DNA from: Phytophthora colocasiae
Lineage: Eukaryota; Oomycota; Peronosporomycetes; Peronosporales; Peronosporaceae
NCBI GenBank assembly: GCA_018806915.1
Contig: JAGKQI010000043.1
Span: 558,001 to 622,000 of the forward strand
Direction: 5' to 3'
Length of the DNA stretch: 64,000 nt
A program made the translations under genes and the position numbers. How positions within the stretch are numbered: position 1 is the first letter of the stretch; each line of letters opens with the position of its first letter. Positions 63,605 through 64,000 of this stretch are shown piece by piece. The notes under the pieces were generated by a model. The model searched no databases. It had not been told where the DNA came from and was given only the letters and a program-made list of their open reading frames with translations.

Positions 63605-64000
63605 ATGGCACCATCGGCGTCACCCCGCGGCGTCCGGGAGACGCGTCTTACAGCTTCCCAGGAGGCGCTTCTGCACTCGCTAGAGCGTCAAGTGCAGCTC
63701 AAGACGCATGCGGAGGCCCACGCATCGCTTCTGCGGTCTCAACGACGTCCTGACGCCCCAGAGACACTTCGGGAGTTCGTGGCACAACGTTGGAATGGTG
63801 TAAAAGATGCTGAAAGTCGTAAGAATAAATCCCCTGTCCAGTTGGACACTTCGTTTGTCCATCTGTCAACTCAGATGGACACTTGCATGTCCAAGTGGGA
63901 CGCTCTATACGTCCACGCGCACACTTCCCACTCTTTAGTAGCGGAGATGGAGGCGAGTCACGTCCAAGTGGCAGCCAAGACGCAGGCTTTGTACCGCAGC
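63605..64000 (+). CDS. hypothetical coiled-coil-like protein, N-terminal part
   Basis: An ATG at 63605 opens a frame that stays open for all 132 codons to the right edge of the window. The protein starts MAPSASPRGVRETRLTASQE and is rich in Ala, Gln, Glu, Lys, Arg and His, with helical, heptad-like spacing (LLHSLERQVQLKTHAEAHAS). I see no signal peptide and recognise no family. It is divergent to the CRN gene. GC-rich codon use fits a real gene. Confidence 0.65.
   Translation, partial: MAPSASPRGVRETRLTASQEALLHSLERQVQLKTHAEAHASLLRSQRRPDAPETLREFVAQRWNGVKDAESRKNKSPVQLDTSFVHLSTQMDTCMSKWDALYVHAHTSHSLVAEMEASHVQVAAKTQALYRS

Overview
The window looks like nuclear DNA of an oomycete plant pathogen, most likely Phytophthora or a close relative. 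Three things point there. Several genes encode secreted transglutaminases of the GP42 type that carry the Pep-13 elicitor peptide (VWNQPVRGFKVYE). One gene has the LFLAK and HVLVV-P signatures of a Crinkler (CRN) effector. Intact genes are compact and GC-rich, and several are preceded by an oomycete initiator of the TCATTCYYCAATTT type. Intergenic DNA is AT-rich and full of transposons.

Region 1 (about 1-17,350) is a cluster of transglutaminase (TGase) genes. Four are intact: 890-3178 (-), 7597-9183 (+), 11590-13785 (+) and 15434-17233 (+). A fifth is reduced to its promoter and signal peptide (4851-5907) and is split by a 908-bp foldback MITE flanked by TA. The intact genes share the GICHAW catalytic-Cys motif and exact Pep-13, but differ in their tails: none, Ser/Thr-rich, polyQ, or GDHHQ repeats.

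Region 2 (about 17,350-43,190) is a rearranged second TGase block. It holds a truncated 'type A' gene (17351-17914, -) and four near-identical tandem 2.47-kb units, each with a 'type B' TGase on the minus strand. A Copia LTR retrotransposon with identical LTRs (28902-34352) follows. Beyond it lies a mirror-image block with one truncated B gene and one A gene, both on the plus strand. That A gene is cut in two by an Ngaro-like tyrosine-recombinase retrotransposon (37292-42702) bounded by split direct repeats. All B copies that reach the motif have lost the catalytic Cys and His (GICHAW to GMGD-W) and have a changed Pep-13. They look like amplified pseudoenzymes. Three of the four tandem copies, and the Copia polyprotein, carry frameshifts that may be real decay or assembly error.

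Region 3 (about 43,500-64,000) mixes housekeeping and accessory genes. It contains a four-exon mitochondrial 2-oxoglutarate dehydrogenase E1 gene, a MULE element with 24-bp TIRs and a 9-bp TSD, a secreted GH5 exo-beta-1,3-glucanase, and two tandem prominin-like five-TM membrane proteins. A 4,981-bp hAT element with an 8-bp TSD sits between the two prominin-like genes, 17 bp upstream of one start codon. The window ends with a CRN effector gene that has a P-loop NTPase region, and a divergent coiled-coil-like gene running off the right edge.

The most unusual material is the TGase family: a catalytic, Pep-13-positive set beside a recently amplified, probably catalytically dead, Pep-13-divergent set. 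Element ends and target duplications were read by eye. Family assignments come from recognised motifs, not from searches.
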